Below the pieces are notes generated by a model, which saw nothing but the letters and a program-made list of their open reading frames with translations, made no database searches and was not told the DNA's origin. Shown here piece after piece: positions 8,533 to 17,658 of a stretch of DNA of 64,000 nucleotides. The position numbers and the translations under genes were made by a program. The stretch is from Kocuria palustris (GTDB taxonomy: Bacteria > Actinomycetota > Actinomycetes > Actinomycetales > Micrococcaceae), in assembly GCF_007666205.1 (NCBI RefSeq), contig NZ_VDOR01000002.1:186001-250000 (forward strand), in the 5' to 3' direction. Positions within the stretch are counted from its first letter, which is position 1, and the number at the start of each line of letters is the position of its first letter.

Positions 8533-9696
8533 TCAGGAGGCGTGCTCGCCCACCATGTGCACGGCGCCGCCGTCGACCCCCTTGGCGCCCTGGACCCAGT
8601 CGGGCCCCTCGCCGATGCCCTCGGCGGGCAGGTCCTCCACGCGCCCGAGCACCCACGAGTCCACGCCGCGGGACTGCAGGCGGGCCAGGGCGTCGTCGGC
8701 CGCCGAGGGGTCCACCACCGCGATCATGCCCACGCCGAGGTTGAGCGTGCGCTCGAGATCGGGCTGGGGGACCTTCCCGAGCGCCCCGATCAGCTCGAAG
8801 ACCGGCGGCAGGGCCCACGTCGAGCGGTCCACGACGGCCAGGGCGCCCTGCGGCAGGACGCGGGCCAGGTTCGCGGCCAGTCCCCCGCCGGTCACGTGGG
8901 TGAAACCGCGCACGCCGGCCCCCGTCGTGCCGTCCGGGCCGTTGACGGGGAAGGCCCGGGCCAGATCCAGCACGTCGGCCGCGTACACGCGCGTGGGCTC
9001 GAGCAGCTCCTCGCCCAGCGTGCGGCCGAACTCCTCGACTCGGCGCTCGAGCGACCAGCCGGCGACGTCCAGGACCCGGCGGACGAGGGAGTACCCGTTC
9101 GAGTGGATGCCGGAGGAGGCCATGGCGATCAGCACGTCGCCGGAGCGCACGCGCTGGGGCCCGAGCAGCTCGTCGGCCTCGACCACGCCCGTGGCGGCGC
9201 CGGCGACGTCGTACTCGTCCGGGCGCAGCAGGCCGGGGTGCTCGGCGGTCTCGCCGCCCACCAGCGCGGTGCCGGCGGCCGAGCAGGCCTCGGCGATCCC
9301 GCGCACGATGTCGGCGATCCGCTCGGGCACGACCCTGCCGGTGGCGATGTAGTCCGTCATGAACAGCGGCTGCGCCCCGACCACGACGATGTCGTCCACG
9401 ACCATGCCCACGAGGTCCCAGCCGATCGTGTCGTGGATGTCGAGGGCCTGGGCGATGGCGACCTTGGTCCCCACCCCGTCGGTCGACGACGCCAGGTACG
9501 GCGTGCGGTACCCCGTCAGCGCGGAGGCGTCCCACAGCCCGGCGAAGCCGCCGACGCCGCCGATGACCTGGGGCGAGTGGGTCGCCTGCACGGCGGCGCG
9601 CATCAGCTCGACCGCGCGGTCTCCTGCCTCGACGTCCACGCCGGCGGCGGCGTAGGTGATGCTCTGGGCCGGGGCGGCGGCCTTCGGATCGGTCAC
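8533..9696 (-). CDS. purM: Phosphoribosylformylglycinamidine cyclo-ligase
   Basis: A 387-residue AIR synthetase that converts FGAM and ATP to aminoimidazole ribonucleotide, the fifth step of IMP synthesis. The N-terminal segment ITYAAAGVDVEAGDRAVELM, the STDGVGTKV nucleotide-binding motif and the GLVGGETAEHPG-type region typical of PurM are present. Translation starts at a GTG (9696) preceded by GAGGAG at about 6 nt; no ATG is suitably placed. It lies 98 nt downstream of purF and probably shares its transcript. The product is a cytoplasmic homodimer in known relatives. Confidence 0.95.
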   Translation of the reverse strand: MTDPKAAAPAQSITYAAAGVDVEAGDRAVELMRAAVQATHSPQVIGGVGGFAGLWDASALTGYRTPYLASSTDGVGTKVAIAQALDIHDTIGWDLVGMVVDDIVVVGAQPLFMTDYIATGRVVPERIADIVRGIAEACSAAGTALVGGETAEHPGLLRPDEYDVAGAATGVVEADELLGPQRVRSGDVLIAMASSGIHSNGYSLVRRVLDVAGWSLERRVEEFGRTLGEELLEPTRVYAADVLDLARAFPVNGPDGTTGAGVRGFTHVTGGGLAANLARVLPQGALAVVDRSTWALPPVFELIGALGKVPQPDLERTLNLGVGMIAVVDPSAADDALARLQSRGVDSWVLGRVEDLPAEGIGEGPDWVQGAKGVDGGAVHMVGEHAS

Positions 9697-9794
9697 GATG
9701 CTCCTCGCTGCGGTTCTCTCGTCGGAGGCCGCGCCCTGCTCTGGCAGGACGGGGCCGGTGGGGGCGTGCTGACGGTGCGGTCGTTCGTGCGGGC

Positions 9795-11477
9795 TCAGCC
9801 CTGCGACGGGGAGCCCAGCTCCTCGGGGGAGCGGGTGTCGCGCTCGAGCACGAGGTCCTCGAGATCGGCATCGGGGCCGGGGTCGCAGGAGCCGGCCTCG
9901 GTCGAGCCCTCGGCGTCCTCGGAGAGGAGGACCTGCTCGCCGGAGGCCTCCTCGACCTCGTCGTCGCCGCGGTGCGCGGTCTCGGCCGCCGGCGCCGCGG
10001 CTCGTGCAGCGGACCGTCGGGACTCGACGACGGACTTGCCCAGGGCATCGGCGGCGGGCAGCTCGGTGGGATAGCGGCCGGAGAAGCACGCGGTGCACAG
10101 CTCGGAGGGCTCCTGGCGGGTCGCCTCGATCATCCCCTCCTCGGAGATGTAGCCCAGGGAGTCGGCGCCCAGGGAGGCGCGGATGTCCTCGATCGCGAGG
10201 CCGTTGGCGATCAGCTCGGCGCGGTTGGCGAAGTCGATGCCGTAGAAGCACGGCCACTTGATGGGCGGCGAGGAGATGCGCACGTGGATCTCGGCGGCCC
10301 CGGCCTCGCGCAGCATGCGCACCAGGGCGCGCTGCGTGTTGCCGCGCACGATCGAGTCGTCGACGACGACGAGCCGCCGCCCGGCCACGACGGACTTCAG
10401 CGGGTTGAGCTTGAGGCGGATGCCGAGCTGGCGGATGGTGTCCGACGGCTGGATGAACGTGCGTCCGACGTACGAGTTCTTGACCAGGCCGTTGCCGAAC
10501 GGGATCCCGGAGGCGTCGGCGTAGCCGATCGCGGCCGGGGTGCCGGACTCGGGGGTCGGCATGACGAGGTCCGCCTCGACCGGGTGCTCCCGAGCCAGGG
10601 CCCGGCCCATGTCCACGCGCGACTCGTAGACCGAGCGGCCGTGGATGGAGGTGTCCGGGCGGGCCAGGTACACGTACTCGAAGACGCACGCGGCGCGCCG
10701 GGTCTCGGCGAAGCGGTGCGAGCGCAGCCCGTCCTCGTCGATCACGACGAACTCCCCGGGCTCGACCTCGCGCACGAAGGAGGCGCCCACGATGTCCAGC
10801 GCCGAGGTCTCGGAGGCGACGACCCAGCCGCGCTCGAGCCGGCCGAGCACGAGGGGTCGGATCCCCTGCGGGTCGCGGGCGGCGTAGAGGGCGTTCTCGT
10901 CCATGAAGGTCAGGCAGAACGAGCCGACGAGCTGGGGCAGCAGGGCCAGCGCCGCCTCCTCGAGCGAGTCGTGGGGGTGCTCGGCCAGCAGCGAGGTCAC
11001 CAGGGCGGTGTCCGTGGTGTTGCCCCGGGCCATCTCGCCGCGGGAGGGGAAGCCGGACTTGTCGATGAGCTGGTCGTAGAGCTCGGCGGAGTTCGTGAGA
11101 TTGCCGTTGTGGGCCAGGGCGACGGTCCCGTGGGGCGTCGCGCCCAGGGTGGGCTGGGCATTGGCCCACGTCGAGCCGCCGGTGGTCGAGTAGCGGCAGT
11201 GCCCGACGGCCATGTGCCCGGTGAGGGTGTTGAGCGTGGTCTCGTCGAAGACCTGGGAGACCAGCCCCATGTCCTTGTAGACGTTGATGCGCTCGCCGTT
11301 CGAGGTCGCGATGCCCGCGGACTCCTGCCCGCGGTGCTGGATCGCGTACAGGCCGAAGTACGTGAGCTTGGCGACGTCCTCGCCGGGAGCCCAGACGCCG
11401 AAGACGCCGCACTCGTCCTGCGGGCCCTTCTCGTCGGCGAAGGTGTCGTGGGTCAGTCGTCCATCAGGTCGCAGCAC
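9795..11477 (-). CDS. purF: Amidophosphoribosyltransferase
   Basis: A 560-residue glutamine-PRPP amidotransferase, the committed step of purine synthesis. With the GTG start at 11477 there is a 22-residue propeptide before the nucleophile Cys23 (CGVFGVWAP), which must be exposed by processing. The PRPP-binding loop is VVDDSIVRGNT. Cysteines in ACVFEY, WPCFYG and CTAC match the 4Fe-4S ligands of the Bacillus-type enzyme. Residues from about 490 to 560 form an unusual acidic, low-complexity tail. GGGAGA lies about 8 nt before the chosen GTG; a longer GTG start at 11516 overlaps the upstream gene and lacks a ribosome binding site. Confidence 0.95.
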   Translation of the reverse strand: MLRPDGRLTHDTFADEKGPQDECGVFGVWAPGEDVAKLTYFGLYAIQHRGQESAGIATSNGERINVYKDMGLVSQVFDETTLNTLTGHMAVGHCRYSTTGGSTWANAQPTLGATPHGTVALAHNGNLTNSAELYDQLIDKSGFPSRGEMARGNTTDTALVTSLLAEHPHDSLEEAALALLPQLVGSFCLTFMDENALYAARDPQGIRPLVLGRLERGWVVASETSALDIVGASFVREVEPGEFVVIDEDGLRSHRFAETRRAACVFEYVYLARPDTSIHGRSVYESRVDMGRALAREHPVEADLVMPTPESGTPAAIGYADASGIPFGNGLVKNSYVGRTFIQPSDTIRQLGIRLKLNPLKSVVAGRRLVVVDDSIVRGNTQRALVRMLREAGAAEIHVRISSPPIKWPCFYGIDFANRAELIANGLAIEDIRASLGADSLGYISEEGMIEATRQEPSELCTACFSGRYPTELPAADALGKSVVESRRSAARAAAPAAETAHRGDDEVEEASGEQVLLSEDAEGSTEAGSCDPGPDADLEDLVLERDTRSPEELGSPSQG

Positions 11478-11481
11478 GGGC

Positions 11482-11850
11482 TCAGTCTCCCACGTCGGCG
11501 GAGCGGTCGTCGGCACGTCCGGGGGAGGACTCCGCGTAGGCCTGGACCTCGCGGGCGCGGCGCACGGAGACGCGGTCGGCGATCACGTAGGCGATCGCGC
11601 CCAGGGCCAGCCCGAGCAGGGCGAAGATCGTGGCCATGTAGCCGACGACCTGCCCGGTCGTGAAGCTGACGTTGCCCGAGCCCAGGACGCCCGCGACGAT
11701 GCCGACGAGCAGGCCGAGCACGGCTCCCAGGACGAGGAACACGGGGGCCTTCGGCGCCCGGCGGTAGGTGAGGGTGGTCTGCTCGCGGCCGTCGTCGGCG
11801 GCCGCCGCTGAGCCGGCGTGCTGAGTGCTCGGGGAGTCTGCGGTGGGCAT
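11482..11850 (-). CDS. Small two-segment membrane protein
   Basis: A 122-residue protein with two transmembrane segments (about residues 35-57 and 68-92) joined by a short loop with GSGNVSFTTGQ, and charged, Ala/Asp-rich ends. No enzymatic motif is visible. It ends 4 nt before the purF start, so it may be the first gene of the purF-purM transcript. The chosen ATG lies 7 nt after TACCCT, indicating a leaderless mRNA. The role is unknown. Confidence 0.72.
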   Translation of the reverse strand: MPTADSPSTQHAGSAAAADDGREQTTLTYRRAPKAPVFLVLGAVLGLLVGIVAGVLGSGNVSFTTGQVVGYMATIFALLGLALGAIAYVIADRVSVRRAREVQAYAESSPGRADDRSADVGD

Positions 11851-11857
11851 GGGTCTC

Positions 11858-11863
11858 AGGGTA
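11858..11863 (-). promoter_or_regulatory. -10 box of leaderless promoter ahead of the purF-purM unit
   Basis: TACCCT on the minus strand is followed by 7 nt and then the ATG at 11850. Confidence 0.5.
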
Positions 11864-11908
11864 GCGGCCGCGGCTGGGCGCGCGGTGCGCACTGGGCGGG
11901 GGCGGGCC

Positions 11909-12274
11909 TCAGGGCCCGAACAGCGGCAGGACCGAGGTGAGGTCGGTGCGGGTCCCGGAGGCGGAGACCCGGGCCGCGGCCACGGCCTCGTCCCAGCTCA
12001 GCCGGCCCGTGGCCAGCTCGAGCCAGGTCCCGGCGTCCGTCTCGACCACGTTGGGCGGCGTGCCGCGGGTGTGCCGCGGCCCCTCGATGCACTGGGTCAC
12101 CCCCAGCGGCGGGACCCGGACCTCGACGGCATTGCCCGGGGCGCGCTCGGCGAGCTCCTCGAGGGTGAAGCGCACCGCGGTGGCCAGCTCCCGGCGGTCG
12201 AGCTGCTCCGGGCGGCTGCGCCACGCGGCCAGGGCCATCGTGCCGTCGGCCGGGGCGATGCGGCGCCGGGCCAT
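11909..12274 (-). CDS. Sterol carrier (SCP2)-like family protein
   Basis: A 121-residue protein resembling the actinobacterial sterol-carrier-family/maleylpyruvate-isomerase C-domain proteins, which have a hydrophobic-pocket fold. Segments such as TWLELATGRLSWDEAV and ARVSASGTRTDL fit that family. The ligand is unknown. Its ATG shares one base with the stop codon of the asparaginase gene (TGATG), so the two are probably translationally coupled. Neighbours of this type near purF and purD are common in related genomes by recollection, but the functional link is unclear. Confidence 0.75.
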   Translation of the reverse strand: MARRRIAPADGTMALAAWRSRPEQLDRRELATAVRFTLEELAERAPGNAVEVRVPPLGVTQCIEGPRHTRGTPPNVVETDAGTWLELATGRLSWDEAVAAARVSASGTRTDLTSVLPLFGP

Positions 12275-13386
12275 CAGGCCTGCTCCCCTCGGGAGACGGC
12301 TCCGGGCTCCGCGGCGCCCGCGGCTGCATCGGGGCCGGCGGGCTCGACGGGCTCGTGCCCCCGGTCGCGCAGCAGCCGGGCCGGCTCGGGAGCCAGCTCG
12401 AAGCGCCCGACCGTCGCCGCCGCTCCGGTGATGGCCGGGGTCGAGCGCTCGATGACGGGGCGGGCCCGCTCGGGTTCGATCGCGCCCACGGCGATCAGCA
12501 GATTCAGCCCCACGAGGGCATTGGCGCGGCTCGAGCCGTCGAGGGTCTTGACCGCCACCGAGTACCCGTCGGTGGTGCCGAGTCCGAGCACGCCCTCCGC
12601 CCCGAGCTTGGCGATGACGTCGAGCTCCTCCATGATCACGGTGTTCGACCGGCCCGGGCCCTCCACGAACTCCGGGTAGTCGAGCATCGCCGTGGCGACC
12701 GTGGCCATGCGGGCCTCGGCGCGGATGTTGCGCGCGGCCGCGCCGAGCTGCGCATAGGCGCGGCCGAGCCCCGACAGGGAGACAGCCGCCAGCGGGGCGC
12801 CGCAGCCGTCGACCCCCACGAGCGCGGGCTGCTCGCCGGTGACCTCGGCGATCACGCGCAGGACCTCCCGCTGCAGCGGGTGGTCCGGGTCCAGGTAGGT
12901 CTGCTGATCCCAGCCGTTGACCGCGCATGCCGCCAGGAAGGCCGCGTGCTTGCCCGAGCAGTTGTAGAAGAGAGGGGAGTCCTGCTCTCCCTGCCGGTGC
13001 CGCCCGACGGCGGGGCACTGCAGCGCGGAGACGTCGACCCCGGCCTCCGCCAGGATCGAGCGCACCGCGGCGACCTGGTCGTCGTCTGCCCGATGCGACC
13101 CGGAGGCGATCGCGATCTGCCCGAGGCCGAGGATCGCCCCCGAGTTCATGGCGGCGATCGTCTGGAACGGCTTGAGGGTGGAGCGCGGGAAGATCGGCGT
13201 CTCGACGTCGCCCAGCTCGATCAGCCGCTGCCCGTCGGGGCCGGTCACGACGGCCGCGCCGAGGTGGCGCGTCTCCACGAAGCCGCTGCGGCGGATCCGG
13301 GCGAGCTCGACGGCATCGGCGGCCGCGAAGGTCTCCGCCGCCGCGGCGTCGCCGTCGGCGGCGGGGGTCGGGTTCTGCGTCGTCAT
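12274..13386 (-). CDS. Type II L-asparaginase family protein
   Basis: A 370-residue protein of the Rhizobium-type asparaginase family (Pfam Asparaginase_II), distinct from the E. coli AnsA/AnsB fold. Diagnostic motifs include RSTLKPFQ near the N-terminus, the NCSGKHAAFLAAC block and GVDGCGAP. It would hydrolyse asparagine to aspartate and ammonia in the cytoplasm. No signal peptide is present. The C-terminal 35 residues are disordered and Ala/Pro/Glu-rich. The ATG lies 7 nt after a GATACT -10 box, divergent from the purD-purC fusion gene. Confidence 0.88.
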   Translation of the reverse strand: MTTQNPTPAADGDAAAAETFAAADAVELARIRRSGFVETRHLGAAVVTGPDGQRLIELGDVETPIFPRSTLKPFQTIAAMNSGAILGLGQIAIASGSHRADDDQVAAVRSILAEAGVDVSALQCPAVGRHRQGEQDSPLFYNCSGKHAAFLAACAVNGWDQQTYLDPDHPLQREVLRVIAEVTGEQPALVGVDGCGAPLAAVSLSGLGRAYAQLGAAARNIRAEARMATVATAMLDYPEFVEGPGRSNTVIMEELDVIAKLGAEGVLGLGTTDGYSVAVKTLDGSSRANALVGLNLLIAVGAIEPERARPVIERSTPAITGAAATVGRFELAPEPARLLRDRGHEPVEPAGPDAAAGAAEPGAVSRGEQA

Positions 13387-13393
13387 GGTCCCC

Positions 13394-13399
13394 AGTATC
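13394..13399 (-). promoter_or_regulatory. -10 box of leaderless promoter for the asparaginase gene
   Basis: GATACT on the minus strand is followed by 7 nt and the ATG at 13386. It is divergent from the purD-purC promoter 38 nt away. Confidence 0.45.
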
Positions 13400-13437
13400 G
13401 GGCATGGCGGGCCCGCGCATCGGCCGGTGCCCGCGAC

Positions 13438-13443
13438 TAGGCT
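13438..13443 (+). promoter_or_regulatory. -10 box of leaderless promoter for purD-purC
   Basis: TAGGCT is followed by 6 nt and the GTG start at 13450. An earlier in-frame GTG at 13444 overlaps the expected transcription start zone, so 13450 is preferred. Confidence 0.55.
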
Positions 13444-13449
13444 GTGCCC

Positions 13450-15804
<2,355 letters not shown>

Positions 15805-15819
15805 GGCCGCGCCGAGCCC

Positions 15820-15850
15820 GGGCCGATCCCGCTCCCGGCGGGATCGGCCC
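15820..15850 (+). terminator. Terminator after purD-purC
   Basis: A perfect 12-bp stem (15820-15831 with 15839-15850) with a 7-nt loop starts 16 nt after the stop codon. Confidence 0.75.
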
Positions 15851-15884
15851 CTCTCGTGCGGTCGGTCCGCCGCAGCGGGGACGA

Positions 15885-15923
15885 CGAAGGCCCCGGACCG
15901 CGCTGGCGGATCCGGGGCCTTCG
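15885..15923 (-). terminator. Terminator downstream of tRNA-Pro
   Basis: A perfect 13-bp stem (15885-15897 with 15911-15923) with a 13-nt loop that can fold further lies 10 nt beyond the 3' end of the minus-strand tRNA gene. Confidence 0.75.
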
Positions 15924-15933
15924 TGCTCGACGT

Positions 15934-16006
15934 CGGGATGACAGGATTTGAACCTGCGACCTCCTCGTCCCGAACGAGGCGCGCTACCAAGCTGCGCCAC
16001 ATCCCG
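15934..16006 (-). tRNA. tRNA-Pro (anticodon CGG)
   Basis: The minus strand reads CGGGATGTGGCGCAGCTTGG at its 5' end, and the last seven bases pair with the first seven to give a 7-bp acceptor stem. The anticodon loop TTCGGGA, closed by a CCTCG/CGAGG stem, gives anticodon CGG for proline codon CCG. The T-loop GTTCAAATC is canonical. The mature length is 73 nt, and the CCA end is not encoded. Confidence 0.97.
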
Positions 16007-16039
16007 ATGTCCACAGGCCGTGGCCCGTGCAACCCGACC

Positions 16040-16069
16040 AGTGTATGCGCACACGGGAGGGAAGTGAAA
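16040..16069 (-). promoter_or_regulatory. Probable promoter of tRNA-Pro
   Basis: On the minus strand TTTCAC (16069-16064) and TACACT (16045-16040) are separated by 18 nt and lie about 34 nt before the tRNA 5' end. Confidence 0.5.
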
Positions 16070-16111
16070 TCGGCGTCGCGGCACGGGACGCTCAGGGGCC
16101 GGGCGAGGGCC

Positions 16112-16567
16112 TCATCGTCCGGCGCGCCCGCTGTGGCGGGCCATGAGCAGATCCAGGGCGTACAGGTAGCCGTGGGCCCCCGCGCCGGCGATCACGGCCT
16201 CGGCCACGGGGGAGATGTAGGACAGGTGTCGGAACTCCTCCCTGGCGTGCGGGTTGGACAGGTGCACCTCGACGGTCGGCAGCTCGGAGGCTTTCACGGC
16301 GTCGTGGAGGCTCACCGAGGTGTGGGTGAGACCGGCCGCGTTGAGGATGCAGCCCAGATGCGTGCCCCGGGCCTGCTGCAGGGCGTCGATCAGCTCGCCC
16401 TCGTGGTTGGACTGGCGGAAGTCGATCTCGGCGCCGAGGGCCTCGGCGCGCTCGGCCGTCAGGGCCTCGATGTCGGCCAGGGTCTGGGAGCCGTAGATCG
16501 CCGGCTCCCTGGTGCCGAGCATGTTCAGGTTGGGTCCGTTGAGGACCAGGATGCGGGGTCGGGGCAT
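16112..16567 (-). CDS. aroQ: 3-dehydroquinate dehydratase, type II
   Basis: A 151-residue dodecameric-type dehydroquinase that converts 3-dehydroquinate to 3-dehydroshikimate in the shikimate pathway. Signature elements are all present: ILVLNGPNLNMLG with the following catalytic loop, FRQSNHEGELID, NAAGLTHTSVSLHDA and VEVHLSNPH. GAGAGGAG precedes the ATG at about 9 nt. It stands alone here, away from other aro genes, between the tRNA and the metallophosphoesterase. The length is normal. Confidence 0.95.
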   Translation of the reverse strand: MPRPRILVLNGPNLNMLGTREPAIYGSQTLADIEALTAERAEALGAEIDFRQSNHEGELIDALQQARGTHLGCILNAAGLTHTSVSLHDAVKASELPTVEVHLSNPHAREEFRHLSYISPVAEAVIAGAGAHGYLYALDLLMARHSGRAGR

Positions 16568-16662
16568 TGCGGCGTCTCCTCTCGGGGCCGACGAGTCGGC
16601 GGGCTGCGGTGATGGGTCTCGCGGGCAGGCGGTTCGTCGGGGGCGACGGCAGGCGGCCGGGC

Positions 16663-17655
16663 TCAGGCGCGCGCCGTGAGCCTCAGGAGCACGGCCTCGG
16701 GACGGCAGAACAGGCGCACCGGTGCGAAGCGGGATTCGCCGAGGCCGGCGGAGATGCCGACCGGCATGCCCTTCTGCTCCGTCATGCCCCGGCAGCGCTC
16801 GGGCTCGATATCGCAGTTGGACACGAGCGCGCGCCCGCCGGGCAGGCACACCTGGCCGCCGTGGGTGTGTCCGGCCAGCACCAGGTCGGCGCCGTCGTCG
16901 GCGAAGCGCTCGAGCGTGCGCAGGTAGGGCGCGTGGGCGAGGCCCAGCCGCAGCGCGGGCTCCTCCGCAGCGGGAGCGAGGGCGGACGCGGGGGCGGCAG
17001 CTGCGGACCCCCCGGGCTGCACACCGGCCGGGGCCGCTGAGCCCTCCGGCCGCGGCAGGCTGAACCCGGGGTGGCGGTCCAGGCGCAGGTGGGGGTCGTC
17101 GACCCCCGAGACGTCCAGGAGCCGGCCGCCCACCCGGACCGACGTCGCACGGTTGACCAGGCCGACCCAGCCGGCGTCGTCGAAGGCCCGGTGCATCTGC
17201 CGCCAGGGGAGCAGCCGCAGCTGCGTGCGGTCCTCGTCCTGCGTGCTGCCCTTCCAGAGGTAGCGCGCAGGGTTCTTGAACGTGGGCGCGAAGTAGCAGT
17301 TGGAGCCCGGGACGTAGAGACCCGGGAAGCGCAGCAGCGGCTCGAGGATCTCGAGCAGGTAGGGCAGGGCCTGGGGATGGGAGAGGTTGTCGCCGGTGTC
17401 GACCACCAGATCCGGCTCCAGCTCGGCCAGTCCGTGCACGAAGCGCTTCTTGGCCTCCTGGCCGGGGACCGTGTGCAGGTCCGAGATGTGCAGCAGGCGC
17501 AGATCGGGGGTGCCGGGTGCGAGCACCGGCAGCGTCTCGGTGCGCACGCGGAACCGGCGCCGCTCGCCGAGCACCCCCCACGCGCCGACGGCCAGGCCGG
17601 CGGCCGCGACAGCGGCACCGGCCCGGCCGACGGGCTTCAGGGGGGAGGGGCTCAC
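16663..17655 (-). CDS. Metallophosphoesterase, YkuE-like, with altered motif
   Basis: A 330-residue calcineurin-like phosphoesterase with an N-terminal hydrophobic anchor (about residues 11-30). Metal-binding motifs HISDLH, DTGDN and LAGHTHGG are intact. The segment where relatives have Asn-Asp or Asn-His reads GSNCYF, placing Cys120 at a usual catalytic position. A 40-residue Ala/Pro/Gly-rich linker interrupts the domain just before LAHAPY. The GTG start lies 3 nt after the penicillin-binding protein stop, so the two are coupled. The substrate is unknown; such proteins next to PBPs suggest a cell-envelope role, by inference. Confidence 0.85.
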   Translation of the reverse strand: MSPSPLKPVGRAGAAVAAAGLAVGAWGVLGERRRFRVRTETLPVLAPGTPDLRLLHISDLHTVPGQEAKKRFVHGLAELEPDLVVDTGDNLSHPQALPYLLEILEPLLRFPGLYVPGSNCYFAPTFKNPARYLWKGSTQDEDRTQLRLLPWRQMHRAFDDAGWVGLVNRATSVRVGGRLLDVSGVDDPHLRLDRHPGFSLPRPEGSAAPAGVQPGGSAAAAPASALAPAAEEPALRLGLAHAPYLRTLERFADDGADLVLAGHTHGGQVCLPGGRALVSNCDIEPERCRGMTEQKGMPVGISAGLGESRFAPVRLFCRPEAVLLRLTARA

Positions 17656-17658
17656 GGA

